Position numbers and translations under genes: made by a program | NCBI RefSeq assembly: GCF_030698175.1 | Contig: NZ_JAUYNT010000032.1 | Location: 1-43,813, forward strand | Source of the DNA: Pseudomonas sp. | GTDB lineage: Bacteria; Pseudomonadota; Gammaproteobacteria; Pseudomonadales; Pseudomonadaceae | Direction: 5' to 3' | DNA: 43,813 nucleotides | Part shown: piece by piece, positions 1 through 8,641 of the stretch | Numbering within the stretch: the stretch's first letter is position 1 | Layout: each line of letters opens with the position of its first letter | The notes under the pieces: model-generated | What the model saw: the letters and a program-made list of their open reading frames with translations, nothing else | Databases searched by the model: none | What the model was told of the DNA's origin: nothing

Positions 1-1
1 G

Positions 2-100
2 AGCGACGAGAAACGCCGCCTCGCGCAAAAACAGGCCCGGCCCTTCGGGTTGCGCGAGAAATGGCCCCCGCTGTTGTTGCAGGACTTGGCAAGGGAATAA
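2..100 (+). CDS. possible 3' end of upstream gene (partial)
   Basis: An open frame enters from the left edge and stops at TAA 98-100, giving about 32 residues rich in Arg, Lys and Leu. In Pseudomonas the gene just before amiB is usually tsaE (YjeE ATPase), so this could be its C-terminus, but I recognise no TsaE motif in so short a tail. A second frame stays open to TGA 157-159. Which frame is the real gene cannot be decided from this window. Confidence 0.3.
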   Translation, partial: SDEKRRLAQKQARPFGLREKWPPLLLQDLARE

Positions 101-148
101 CCATTACCTGCGTCCTGCGCCTAACCGGGGGCCATTTCTCGTGGCAAC
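49..148. repeat. inverted repeat with perfect 16-bp arms upstream of amiB
   Basis: Positions 55-70 and 126-141 are exact reverse complements over 16 bases. The pairing extends imperfectly outward to 49 and 148, giving a spacer of about 55 bases. The left arm overlaps the end of the upstream open frame and the right arm ends at the GTG codon at 141. There is no T-tract, so it is not a standard terminator. It may be a cruciform, a small palindromic element or an mRNA processing hairpin. The pairing is directly visible; the role is unknown. Confidence 0.6.
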
Positions 149-194
149 GCGGCTCGTGATGAAACGTCAACAGACCCTAGGGATTAATAAAATA

Positions 195-1685
195 ATGAGT
201 GTGGTTCTTGGCGTGCGTGCGCGGGCATTTAGCCTGGTGTTGCTCCTGACGGTATTGGCTGGTGATGTTATGGCGGCTACCAGCGAGGTGCGCAGTGTGC
301 GCCTGTGGCGTGCGCCGGATAACACCCGGCTGGTGTTTGACCTGTCCGGGCCGGTGCAGCACAGCGTGTTTACCCTGGCGGCGCCTGATCGGATTGTGAT
401 TGATATCGCCGGTGCCCAGTTGGCGACCAAGCTCGAGCAGTTATCGCTGAGCAATACGCCGATCACCAGCATTCGCTCGGCGCAGCGCAGCCCTACCGAT
501 TTACGTTTGGTGATCGACCTGTCGGCGTCGGTGTCGCCGAAAAGTTTCAGCCTGGCGCCGAATCAGCAATACGGTAATCGACTGGTTATCGATCTGTACG
601 ATCAGGGCGATGCCGCGCCCGCCACCCCGACCGCACCGTCCGACAAGCCTGGCGATAAGCCCGGTACGCCAGTGGCACCGCCCACCACTGCGGTGGTGGT
701 GGCCACGCGCTCTGCGCCAACCCCGATGCCAACTGAGCCGCCACCGGTCAGCCTGCCGCCGATGCCCAGTGGCAAGCGCGCCATTGTCATCGCCATCGAT
801 GCCGGTCACGGCGGTGAAGACCCCGGCGCCCTGGGGCCGCAAGGCGCGCGGGAGAAAAATGTAACCTTGTCGATTGCCAAAGAACTGCAACGGCAGATTA
901 ATGCCGAGCGCGGCTATCGCGCCGAGCTGGTGCGTACCGGCGATTACTTTATTCCACTGCGCCGACGCACCGAGATTGCCCGCAAGCAGGGCGCCGACCT
1001 GTTTGTCTCGATTCATGCGGATGCTGCGCAAAACACCTCGGCGTTCGGTGCCTCGGTGTTTGCCTTGTCTGATCGCGGCGCCACCTCGGAGACCGCGCGC
1101 TGGCTGGCCGACAGTGAAAATCAGTCGGACTTGATCGGTGGCGCCGGCAACGTCAGCCTCGATGACAAGGACAAAATGCTCGCCGGTGTGCTGCTCGACT
1201 TGTCGATGACCTCCTCGTTGTCATCCAGTTTGAATGTGGGCCAGAAGGTGCTGCAGAACGTCGGCCGGGTCACCCCGCTGCATAAACGGCGGGTCGAGCA
1301 GGCCGGCTTTATGGTGCTGAAATCGCCGGATATTCCCTCGATTCTGGTCGAGACCGGATTTATCTCTAATCAGTCTGAGGCGAAGAAGCTCTCTACTGTC
1401 AGCCATCAGCAGGCGTTGGCGCGCTCGATCCAGACGGGCGTGCGGCAGTTCTTCCAGCAAAATCCGCCGCCAGGCACCTACATCGCCTGGTTACGTGACT
1501 CGGGCAAGATTGCCCCCGGTCCGCGTGAGCATCGTGTGAGCTCGGGTGAGAGCTTGGCGTTGATCGCGCAGCGTTATCAGGTCGGTTTGGCAGCGCTGCG
1601 CAGTGCCAATAATCTTAAGGGTGACACCATTAAAGTTGGGCAAAATTTGAGCATTCCGGCCACCGCTTTGGCGGCGCAACCATGA
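195..1685 (+). CDS. amiB: N-acetylmuramoyl-L-alanine amidase AmiB (AMIN-Amidase_3-LysM)
   Basis: Periplasmic zinc amidase that cleaves the bond between N-acetylmuramic acid and L-Ala of peptidoglycan to separate daughter cells. A Sec signal (hydrophobic stretch ending GDVMA) precedes an N-terminal AMIN septal-targeting domain containing RLWRAPDNTRLVFDLSG. A Pro/Thr-rich linker leads to Amidase_3 with zinc motifs AIDAGHGGEDPG and SIHAD and the catalytic Glu of VETGFISN. A C-terminal LysM domain (HRVSSGESLALIAQRY) binds peptidoglycan. Start candidates are GTG 141, ATG 159 and ATG 195. I chose 195 because it gives a normal-length signal peptide, with AGGG at 179-182 as a somewhat distant ribosome site. 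The stop overlaps the mutL start (ATGA), so the two are translationally coupled. Family assignment is firm; the start is not. Confidence 0.93.
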   Translation: MSVVLGVRARAFSLVLLLTVLAGDVMAATSEVRSVRLWRAPDNTRLVFDLSGPVQHSVFTLAAPDRIVIDIAGAQLATKLEQLSLSNTPITSIRSAQRSPTDLRLVIDLSASVSPKSFSLAPNQQYGNRLVIDLYDQGDAAPATPTAPSDKPGDKPGTPVAPPTTAVVVATRSAPTPMPTEPPPVSLPPMPSGKRAIVIAIDAGHGGEDPGALGPQGAREKNVTLSIAKELQRQINAERGYRAELVRTGDYFIPLRRRTEIARKQGADLFVSIHADAAQNTSAFGASVFALSDRGATSETARWLADSENQSDLIGGAGNVSLDDKDKMLAGVLLDLSMTSSLSSSLNVGQKVLQNVGRVTPLHKRRVEQAGFMVLKSPDIPSILVETGFISNQSEAKKLSTVSHQQALARSIQTGVRQFFQQNPPPGTYIAWLRDSGKIAPGPREHRVSSGESLALIAQRYQVGLAALRSANNLKGDTIKVGQNLSIPATALAAQP

Positions 1686-3589
1686 GTGAACAGCAGGCAG
1701 TAGCGCTGGCCAGCGGGCGCATTCAGCTGCTGAGCCCGCGCTTGGCGAACCAGATCGCCGCCGGCGAGGTGGTCGAGCGACCGGCGTCGGTGATCAAGGA
1801 GCTGCTGGAGAACAGCCTCGACTCTGGCGCCCGACGCATCGACGTCGAGGTCGAGCAGGGCGGCAGTAAGCTGCTGAAGGTTCGTGATGATGGCAGTGGT
1901 ATCGCCGCCGATGATCTGCCGCTGGCCTTGGCGCGACATGCCACCAGCAAGATTCGCGAGCTGGAAGACCTCGAGCAAGTCATGAGCCTGGGTTTTCGCG
2001 GTGAAGCGCTGGCCTCGATCAGCTCGGTGGCGCGCCTGACCCTGACCTCGCGCACCAAGGACGCCGAGCAAGCCTGGCAGGTGGAAACCGAAGGCCGCGA
2101 CATGGTCACCCTGGTGCAGCCGGCGGCGCACCCGGTCGGCACCTCGGTGGAAGTGCGCGACCTGTTCTTCAATACCCCGGCACGTCGCAAGTTTTTAAAA
2201 ACCGAGAAAACTGAGTTTGACCACCTGCAAGAGGTGATCAAGCGCCTGGCCTTGGCGCGTTTCGATGTGGCCTTTCACCTGCGCCACAACGGTAAAAGCA
2301 TTTTAGCGCTGCACGAGGCGGTCGATGACCTGAGCCGCGCGCGAAGAGTGGCGGCGGTCTGCGGTCCGGGGTTTCTGGAGCAGGCGCTGCCGATCGAAAT
2401 CGAGCGCAATGGCTTGCGGTTGTGGGGCTGGGTGGGCTTGCCGACCTTCTCGCGCAGCCAGGCGGACTTGCAGTATTTCTACGTCAATGGCCGTATGGTC
2501 CGCGACAAGTTGGTCAGTCATGCCGTGCGTCAGGCCTATCGGGATGTGTTGTTTAACGGCCGCCATCCAACCTTTTTGCTGTTCCTGGAAATTGACCCGG
2601 CGGTGGTCGATGTCAATGTCCATCCGACCAAGCATGAAGTGCGTTTTCGCGACGGGCGCATGGTGCATGACTTTCTCTACGGCACCCTGCACCGCGCCTT
2701 GGGCGACGTGCGCCCGGAAGACCACTTGGCAGCGCCGGCGGCCTTGGCCGAGGTGGAGCGCCCGACTGGCCTTGCGGCGGGCGAGTTTGGCCCGCAGTCG
2801 GAGATGAGCCTGGCGGGCGCCTTGCTGGAGCGCTCGGCGGGGCTTGAGCGGCCCGTAGGCTCGGTTTGGCAGTCGCCGGGAGCCGGCTATCAGGCGCCGC
2901 GTACTCAGTCAGGCTTGCCGACTGCTGAAGCGCAGGGCGTCTATCGCGAGTATTTCGCCCCGTTAAATAGTGCAGCCGAAAGCCTGCCCGAGCAGCAAGG
3001 CGACGTGCCGCCGCTGGGCTATGCGCTGGCGCAACTCAAGGGTGTTTATATCCTCGCCGAAAACGCCCAGGGCCTGGTGCTGGTGGACATGCACGCCGCC
3101 CACGAGCGGATCATGTATGAGCGGCTGAAGACCGCCATGGCCACCGAGGGGCTGCGCGGCCAGCCGCTGTTGGTGCCGGAATCCTTAGCGGTGAGTCAGC
3201 GCGAAGCCGATTGCGCCGAAGAGCACGGCGAATGGTTTCAGCAGCTGGGTTTTGAGTTGCAACGCATGGGCCCGGAAAGTCTGGCGATTCGTCAGACGCC
3301 GGCGCTGCTTAAGCAGGCCCAGGCGCCGCAGTTGGTGCGCGATGTGTTGGCTGACTTGCTCGAATACGGTAGCAGCGACCGGATCAAGGCGCATATCAAT
3401 GAGTTGCTCGGCACCATGGCCTGTCACGGCGCAGTGCGCGCCAATCGGCGCCTGACGTTGCCGGAGATGAATGGCCTGCTGCGCGATATGGAGCAGACCG
3501 AGCGCAGCGGCCAATGCAATCACGGCCGGCCGACCTGGACCCAGTTGGGGATGGATGATTTGGACAAATTGTTCCTGCGCGGACGCTAA
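1682..3589 (+). CDS. mutL: DNA mismatch repair protein MutL
   Basis: Couples MutS mismatch recognition to strand excision. The 635 residues are full length for Pseudomonas. The N-terminal GHKL ATPase has the expected blocks: AAGEVVERPASVIKELLENS, the DDGSGI ATP-lid region, LGFRGEALASISSV and FNTPARRKF. The C-terminal dimerisation domain carries DMHAAHERIMYE starting near residue 469. This fits the metal-binding endonuclease motif D-x-H-A-x2-E-x4-E of nicking MutL proteins, supported by the downstream ACHGAVRA and CNHGRPTW segments. It is therefore inferred to be a latent nickase, as in species without MutH. It overlaps amiB by 4 bases and miaA follows after 9 bases, so it belongs to one operon. 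Confidence 0.97.
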   Translation: MSEQQAVALASGRIQLLSPRLANQIAAGEVVERPASVIKELLENSLDSGARRIDVEVEQGGSKLLKVRDDGSGIAADDLPLALARHATSKIRELEDLEQVMSLGFRGEALASISSVARLTLTSRTKDAEQAWQVETEGRDMVTLVQPAAHPVGTSVEVRDLFFNTPARRKFLKTEKTEFDHLQEVIKRLALARFDVAFHLRHNGKSILALHEAVDDLSRARRVAAVCGPGFLEQALPIEIERNGLRLWGWVGLPTFSRSQADLQYFYVNGRMVRDKLVSHAVRQAYRDVLFNGRHPTFLLFLEIDPAVVDVNVHPTKHEVRFRDGRMVHDFLYGTLHRALGDVRPEDHLAAPAALAEVERPTGLAAGEFGPQSEMSLAGALLERSAGLERPVGSVWQSPGAGYQAPRTQSGLPTAEAQGVYREYFAPLNSAAESLPEQQGDVPPLGYALAQLKGVYILAENAQGLVLVDMHAAHERIMYERLKTAMATEGLRGQPLLVPESLAVSQREADCAEEHGEWFQQLGFELQRMGPESLAIRQTPALLKQAQAPQLVRDVLADLLEYGSSDRIKAHINELLGTMACHGAVRANRRLTLPEMNGLLRDMEQTERSGQCNHGRPTWTQLGMDDLDKLFLRGR

Positions 3590-3598
3590 GGGACGTTT

Positions 3599-4573
3599 AT
3601 GTCGAAACACTTACCCCCCGCCATCTTCCTGATGGGCCCGACCGCCGCCGGCAAAACCGATCTGGCCTTGGAGTTGGCGCGCACGCTGCCGTGCGAGCTG
3701 ATCAGTGTCGACTCGGCGCTGGTCTATCGCGGCATGGATATCGGCACCGCCAAACCGTCCAGGCAGCTGCTGGCCGAGTTCCCCCATCAACTTATTGATA
3801 TTCGCGACCCGGCCGAAAGCTATTCGGCGGCCGAGTTTCGCAGCGATGCCTTGCAGGCCATGCAGGCGGCTACTGCGCGCGGACGTATCCCGCTGCTGGT
3901 CGGCGGCACCATGCTTTATTACAAGGCGTTGCTGGAGGGCTTGGCCGAGATGCCGGCGGCCGACGCTGGGGTGCGCGCCGAGCTGGAGGCGCAGGCCGCC
4001 CGCGACGGCTGGGAGGCCTTGCACCGCGAGCTGGCTGCGGTCGACCCCGAATCGGCGGCGCGTATCCATCCCAATGACCCGCAGCGGCTGACTCGCGCGC
4101 TGGAGGTCTATCGTGTCAGCGGCCGGAGCATGAGCGCTCATCGGCAACGCCAGCAGGCGCAAAGCCTTGAATTGGCGGCCGCTGGCATGGGGCCGCTGCC
4201 TTATAACGTGGTGCAGCTGGCCATAGCGCCAGCGGACCGGCAAGTACTGCATGCGCGGATTGCCCAGCGCTTCGAGCAGATGCTGGCGCAGGGATTTATC
4301 GAAGAAGTTGAACTGTTGCACGGTCGTGGTGACTTGCAGGCGTCGATGTCGTCTATAAGAGCAGTTGGCTATCGACAGGTCTGGGATTATTTGGACGGTC
4401 GCTTGAGTCGTAGCGAGATGCAGGAGCGCGGGGTGATTGCTACTCGGCAATTGGCCAAGCGGCAGTTTACTTGGCTGCGCAGTTGGGCGGATTTGCATTG
4501 GTTGGATAGCCTGGCCTGTGACAATCTGCCGCATGCCTTGAAATACCTGCAGGCGAACGCCATATTTGACTGA
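3599..4573 (+). CDS. miaA: tRNA dimethylallyltransferase MiaA
   Basis: Transfers the dimethylallyl group from DMAPP to N6 of A37 in tRNAs that read codons starting with U, the first step of ms2i6A formation. The P-loop GPTAAGKTDLA lies near the N-terminus, followed by SVDSALVYRGMDIGTAKP, the DIRDPAESYSA segment and GGTMLYYKALLEG. The tRNA-binding and swivel regions include RAVGYRQVW and TRQLAKRQFTWLR. The length of 324 residues is normal. An AGGGA ribosome site precedes the ATG. It lies between mutL and hfq, as in most gammaproteobacteria. No anomaly seen. Confidence 0.97.
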   Translation: MSKHLPPAIFLMGPTAAGKTDLALELARTLPCELISVDSALVYRGMDIGTAKPSRQLLAEFPHQLIDIRDPAESYSAAEFRSDALQAMQAATARGRIPLLVGGTMLYYKALLEGLAEMPAADAGVRAELEAQAARDGWEALHRELAAVDPESAARIHPNDPQRLTRALEVYRVSGRSMSAHRQRQQAQSLELAAAGMGPLPYNVVQLAIAPADRQVLHARIAQRFEQMLAQGFIEEVELLHGRGDLQASMSSIRAVGYRQVWDYLDGRLSRSEMQERGVIATRQLAKRQFTWLRSWADLHWLDSLACDNLPHALKYLQANAIFD

Positions 4574-4673
4574 GAGTTTATCGCGTTGCCGTCTATCCTT
4601 GTGGGTGATGGCAACTGGCCGTTTTTTGTTTGCAATAATTATTGGATCTTTGATCCTCACAGGAGTGCGGCAC

Positions 4674-4940
4674 ATGTCAAAAGGGCATTCGCTACAAGAC
4701 CCTTATCTCAACACCTTGCGTAAAGAACGCGTCCCGGTGTCGATTTACTTGGTTAACGGGATCAAGTTGCAGGGGCAGATTGAGTCATTCGACCAGTTTG
4801 TAATTTTGCTGAAGAACACCGTCAGCCAAATGGTTTACAAACACGCCATCTCCACTGTGGTGCCAAGTCGTCCGGTGCGTTTGCCGAGCACTGAGACCGA
4901 TGCTGAAGAGTCGGGTGATGCTGAACTCGGCAACGCCTGA
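4674..4940 (+). CDS. hfq: RNA chaperone Hfq
   Basis: Hexameric Sm-like protein that pairs small RNAs with mRNAs and, with Crc in Pseudomonas, represses catabolic mRNAs. The N-terminus MSKGHSLQDPYLNTLRKERV and the Sm2 signature MVYKHAISTVVPSR are diagnostic. The protein is 88 residues, with a short acidic C-terminal tail rich in Glu and Asp, slightly longer than the 82 residues I recall for P. aeruginosa. I placed the start at ATG 4674, nine bases after an AGGAG site (4661-4665). A longer frame opening upstream has no family support. The 100-base gap after miaA may carry a separate promoter, but none could be called. Confidence 0.97.
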   Translation: MSKGHSLQDPYLNTLRKERVPVSIYLVNGIKLQGQIESFDQFVILLKNTVSQMVYKHAISTVVPSRPVRLPSTETDAEESGDAELGNA

Positions 4941-4952
4941 TAGGAGTCTGTT

Positions 4953-6254
4953 TTGTTCTTCGAGCGTCATGAAGGTGGTGAACGGGCCATTCTGGTTCAT
5001 TTGGATGGCCAAGATCCCGAGGCGCGTGAAGATCCTCAGGAATTTCAAGAGCTGGCCCTTTCGGCAGGTGCCGAGACGGCCTGCTTCGTCGTGGTGCCGC
5101 GGCAGCGGCCGACAGCCAAATACCTGATAGGTAGCGGCAAGGTCGCCGAACTGCGTGAGTTAGTGCAGGCCGAGCAGGCCGATCTGGTGATTTTCAATCA
5201 CGTCCTCACCCCCAGCCAAGAGCGCAATCTGGAGCGTGCTTTTGAGTGCCGGGTGCTGGATCGTACCGGTCTGATTCTCGATATTTTTGCCCAGCGCGCC
5301 CGCACCCATGAAGGCAAGTTGCAGGTCGAGCTTGCCCAGCTCGGGCATATGAGCACGCGGCTGGTGCGTGGCTGGACTCACCTTGAGCGGCAGAAGGGCG
5401 GTATTGGTCTGCGCGGGCCGGGTGAGACTCAGCTGGAAACCGACCGCCGTCTGTTGCGGGTGCGCATCAGCCAGATCCAGCAAAAGCTCGAAAAAGTCCG
5501 CAGTCAGCGCGAGCAGGCCCGTCGTGGGCGTAAGCGCGCCGATATTCCGGCGGTGTCTTTGGTTGGCTATACCAATGCCGGCAAGTCGACGCTGTTCAAT
5601 GCGCTGACCGACTCGGACGTGTTTGCCGCCGATCAGCTATTTGCCACCCTCGACCCCACGTTGCGCCGGCTTGAATTGGCCGACTTGGGGCCGATAGTGC
5701 TGGCCGATACCGTCGGTTTTATTCGGCACTTGCCGCATAAGCTGGTGGAGGCCTTTCGGGCCACGCTCGAGGAGTCGAGTAATTCGGACTTGTTGCTGCA
5801 CGTGATCGACGCCCATGAGCCTGAGCGCTTGGCGCAGATTGAGCAGGTGCTGGTGGTGCTCGGCGAAATCGGTGCGCAAAACCTGCCGATACTCGAGGTC
5901 TACAACAAGGTCGACTTGCTTGAAGGGGTTGAGCCGCAAATTCAGCGCGACGCCGAAGGGCGGCCGCAGCGGGTTTGGCTGTCTGCCCGCGATGGTCGTG
6001 GCTTGGACCTGTTGCGCCAAGCCCTGGCGGAGTTGCTCGGTCACGATATGTTTGTCGCCACCCTGTGTTTGCCGCAGTCGTTAGCGCGACTGCGGGCGCA
6101 GCTGTTTGCCTTGGGTGTGGTGCAGAGTGAAAGCCATGATGAGCACGGCAGCAGTTTGTTAGTGGTCAGTGTGCCGCGCAGCGAGTTAAATCGGTTGGTT
6201 AGCCGCGAAGGTTGGCAGCCGGACGAGTTTATTTTGCAACACACTTTGCAATAA
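4953..6254 (+). CDS. hflX: ribosome-associated GTPase HflX (TTG start)
   Basis: GTPase that binds and splits stalled 70S or 50S ribosomal particles and helps heat-stress recovery. The N-terminal HflX domain contains VPRQRPTAKYLIGSGKVAEL and RTGLILDIFAQRARTHEGKL. A helical linker with GPGETQLETDRR leads to the G domain: G1 GYTNAGKSTLFNAL, G3 DTVGFIRHLPH and G4 NKVD. The 433-residue length is normal. Translation starts at TTG 4953, seven bases after the TAGGAG site at 4941-4946. The first residues (MFFERHEGGERAILVHLDG) match the family, which fixes this rare start. Only 12 bases separate it from hfq. Confidence 0.95.
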   Translation: MFFERHEGGERAILVHLDGQDPEAREDPQEFQELALSAGAETACFVVVPRQRPTAKYLIGSGKVAELRELVQAEQADLVIFNHVLTPSQERNLERAFECRVLDRTGLILDIFAQRARTHEGKLQVELAQLGHMSTRLVRGWTHLERQKGGIGLRGPGETQLETDRRLLRVRISQIQQKLEKVRSQREQARRGRKRADIPAVSLVGYTNAGKSTLFNALTDSDVFAADQLFATLDPTLRRLELADLGPIVLADTVGFIRHLPHKLVEAFRATLEESSNSDLLLHVIDAHEPERLAQIEQVLVVLGEIGAQNLPILEVYNKVDLLEGVEPQIQRDAEGRPQRVWLSARDGRGLDLLRQALAELLGHDMFVATLCLPQSLARLRAQLFALGVVQSESHDEHGSSLLVVSVPRSELNRLVSREGWQPDEFILQHTLQ

Positions 6255-6305
6255 AGCCTGTGTTTGCGGCTTTGCCGCAGGCAGCAGGCATTCTGTAGCA
6301 TTGGT

Positions 6306-6326
6306 AGACGTACCGCGGGTACGTCT
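6306..6326 (+). other. strong hairpin between hflX and hflK
   Basis: A 9-bp perfect stem (6306-6314 with 6318-6326) closes a 3-base GCG loop, 27 bases before the hflK start. No run of T follows directly, so it looks like an RNA processing or stability element rather than a terminator. The pairing is seen; the role is inferred. Confidence 0.5.
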
Positions 6327-6352
6327 TGGCTTTATTTAGTATGGAGAACGCT

Positions 6353-7507
6353 ATGGCTTGGAATGAGCCGGGTGGCAACTCGAATAATCAGGATCCTTGG
6401 GGTGGACGCAAAGGCGGCGACCGCAAGGGGCCGCCGGATCTCGACGAGGCTTTCCGTAAGTTACAAGAAAGTCTTGGCGGGCTTTTTGGTGGCGGCAACA
6501 AGCGCGGCGCTGATAGCGACGGCAGCGGTGGCGGCATGCTGCTACTGGGCGTGGGTCTGTTGGTGGGTGCGGTGCTGTGGTTGGTGAGTGCGGTGTACAC
6601 CGTCGATGCCCAAGAGCAGGCGGTTATTTTGCGTTTAGGCAAATACCAAACCACTGAAGGCAATGGCTTGCATATTTACTTCCCGCCGTTTGAGAAGAAG
6701 TATCAAGAAAACGTCACCCGTGAGCGCTCCTACACTCAGCAGGGGCAGATGCTGACGCAGGACGAGAACATCGTCGAGGTGCCGCTGACCGTGCAGTACA
6801 AGATCAGCAACTTGGAAGATTTCGTCCTCAAGGTGGCGAATCCAGAAATCAGCTTGCAGCAGGCCACCGAAAGCGCCTTGCGCCACGTGGTCGGCTCGAC
6901 GGCGATGGATCAGGTGCTGACCGAAGGCCGTGTGCTGATGGCCAGCGAGATCAAGGAGCGCTTGCAGCGCTATCTGGACAACTACAAGACCGGTATCACT
7001 GTGACTCAGGTGAACGTGCAAAGTGCTGCGGCGCCGCGCGAAGTGCAGGAAGCGTTTGATGACGTGATTCGTGCGCGTGAAGATGAGCAGCGCGAGAAGA
7101 ATCAGGCTGAAACCTATGCCAATGGAGTGGTTCCCGAGGCGCGCGGTCAGGCGCAGCGGATTTTGGAGGATGCCAACGGCTATCGTGAAGAGGTGGTGTC
7201 GCGCGCCAAGGGTGAGGCGGATCGCTTTACTAAGTTGGTGACCGAGTACCGCAAGGCGCCAGAGATTACCCGTCAGCGTCTGTATCTGGACACCCTGCAG
7301 GAAGTCTTCAGCAATACCAGTAAGGTCTTGGTGACTGGCGATAAGGGGCAGAACAATCTGCTGTATCTGCCGCTGGATAAAATGATCGAAGGCCGCGGGG
7401 CTAATGTTTCGCCGGCGGTGCCGGCGGCTAATGCTGGCAGTGATAGTGGCGCGCGGATGCCGGTCGAAGCAGCGGCGCGTGATTTGCGTTCGCGGGAGAG
7501 TCGCTGA
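6353..7507 (+). CDS. hflK: FtsH protease modulator HflK
   Basis: SPFH/band-7 membrane protein that, with HflC, forms a large periplasm-facing cage around the FtsH AAA protease and tunes its activity. A Gly-rich cytoplasmic N-terminus (MAWNEPGGNSNNQDPWGG) precedes one transmembrane helix (GMLLLGVGLLVGAVLWLV). The SPFH domain follows from about residue 85, starting near VDAQEQAVILRLGKYQ. It is followed by an Ala/Glu/Arg-rich coiled coil. ATG 6353 is chosen because it follows a GGAG site (6343-6346) and matches the family N-terminus; a TTG at 6326 is less likely. The TGA shares its last base with the hflC ATG. Confidence 0.95.
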   Translation: MAWNEPGGNSNNQDPWGGRKGGDRKGPPDLDEAFRKLQESLGGLFGGGNKRGADSDGSGGGMLLLGVGLLVGAVLWLVSAVYTVDAQEQAVILRLGKYQTTEGNGLHIYFPPFEKKYQENVTRERSYTQQGQMLTQDENIVEVPLTVQYKISNLEDFVLKVANPEISLQQATESALRHVVGSTAMDQVLTEGRVLMASEIKERLQRYLDNYKTGITVTQVNVQSAAAPREVQEAFDDVIRAREDEQREKNQAETYANGVVPEARGQAQRILEDANGYREEVVSRAKGEADRFTKLVTEYRKAPEITRQRLYLDTLQEVFSNTSKVLVTGDKGQNNLLYLPLDKMIEGRGANVSPAVPAANAGSDSGARMPVEAAARDLRSRESR

Positions 7508-8376
7508 TGAGCAATAAATCGCTGATTTCCCTGATCTTCGGGGCGGTCTTGGCTGTCGTGGCCTGGAATAGCTTTTATGTCGTGTCCGTGACCGAAAAGG
7601 CTGTGTTGCTGCAGTTCGGTCGTATCGTTCAGCCGGATGTGCAGCCGGGCTTGCACCTTAAGATTCCGTTTTTCAATCGGGTGAGCAAGTTTGATGCGCG
7701 CCTGCAGACCTTGGATGCGCCAACCCAGCGGTTTCTGACCCTGGAGAAAAAAGCGGTAATGGTCGATGCCTTCGCCAAGTGGCGCATCGCCGATGCTGAG
7801 CGCTTCTATACCTCCATTTCCGGGCTTAAGCAGATCGCCGATGACCGCTTGTCGCAACGGCTGGAGTCGGGGCTGCGCGATGAGTTTGGCAAGCGCACCC
7901 TGCATGAAGTGGTGTCGGGTGAGCGCGATGCCCTGATGGCGGATATCACTGCCTCGCTGAACAAGCTGGCGATGAAGGAGTTGGGTATTGAGGTGGTCGA
8001 TGTTCGCGTCAAAACCATCGATCTGCCCAAGGAGGTCAATCGCAGCGTGTTTGAACGCATGAGCACCGAGCGTGAGCGTGAAGCGCGTGAGCATCGGGCT
8101 AAGGGTAAGGAGTTGGCGGAAGGTATTCGTGCGGACGCCGATCGCCAGCGCCGGGTGTTGTTGGCTGAAGCTTATCGTGGCTCAGAAGAGGCGCGCGGTG
8201 ATGGCGATGCCTTGGCAGCGGCTATTTATGCCAAGGCGTACGGCATGGATCAGGAGTTCTACGCGTTCTACCGCAGCTTGCGGGCGTACCGTGAGAGTTT
8301 TGCCAGCAAGAGCGATGTGCTGGTACTTGACCCTAGTAGCGAGTTCTTTCGCTACCTGCAAAAGTCCAAACCGTAA
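7507..8376 (+). CDS. hflC: FtsH protease modulator HflC
   Basis: Partner of HflK in the FtsH-HflKC complex. An N-terminal transmembrane helix (SLISLIFGAVLAVVAWNSFYV) is followed by the SPFH domain (VVSVTEKAVLLQFGRIVQP) and an Arg/Glu-rich helix from about residue 185 (MSTEREREAREHRAKGKELA). The C-terminal SDVLVLDPSSEFFRYL segment is typical. Its 289 residues are normal for Pseudomonas. The start overlaps the hflK stop by one base, so translation is coupled. A terminator lies about 70 bases downstream. Confidence 0.95.
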   Translation: MSNKSLISLIFGAVLAVVAWNSFYVVSVTEKAVLLQFGRIVQPDVQPGLHLKIPFFNRVSKFDARLQTLDAPTQRFLTLEKKAVMVDAFAKWRIADAERFYTSISGLKQIADDRLSQRLESGLRDEFGKRTLHEVVSGERDALMADITASLNKLAMKELGIEVVDVRVKTIDLPKEVNRSVFERMSTEREREAREHRAKGKELAEGIRADADRQRRVLLAEAYRGSEEARGDGDALAAAIYAKAYGMDQEFYAFYRSLRAYRESFASKSDVLVLDPSSEFFRYLQKSKP

Positions 8377-8443
8377 GCTCGGTCCCGGTGGACGCACGTC
8401 GTCCGCCGGGGTGACCGTCGAATAAAACGTGTTATCATGAATC

Positions 8444-8467
8444 AGCCGGGATATTCCCGGCTTTTTT
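8444..8467 (+). terminator. Rho-independent terminator after hflC
   Basis: An 8-bp perfect stem (8444-8451 with 8455-8462) with a 3-base loop runs into six T residues. It probably ends the hfq-hflX-hflK-hflC transcript. A second, similar palindrome at about 8567-8581 has no T-tract. Confidence 0.85.
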
Positions 8468-8641
8468 GCGTCTGCGACACGCATGTGGCGAGGTTTTGCG
8501 GCTTTTTTTGTGCTGCTTTACAGTGCTTGCTCATGCTCTGGGGCGTGACGTTTGTTCAGGCAAGACCGGCATATTGCCGGGAACCACCACCTTTACTGCT
8601 TGACTGTTGGCTTGTCGCCCAGTTCAAGAGGGAATGGCGAA

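Noticed and set aside
4566..4673. N-terminal extension of Hfq with a hydrophobic stretch
   Set aside because: Hfq starts at MSKGHS with a good ribosome site. The extension overlaps the miaA end and has no family support.
8483..8548. Small frame MWRGFAAFFVLL... of 21 codons between hflC and hisZ
   Set aside because: No ribosome site, very short, and only a weak likeness to a DUF2065 N-terminus. Noted only as a possible remnant.
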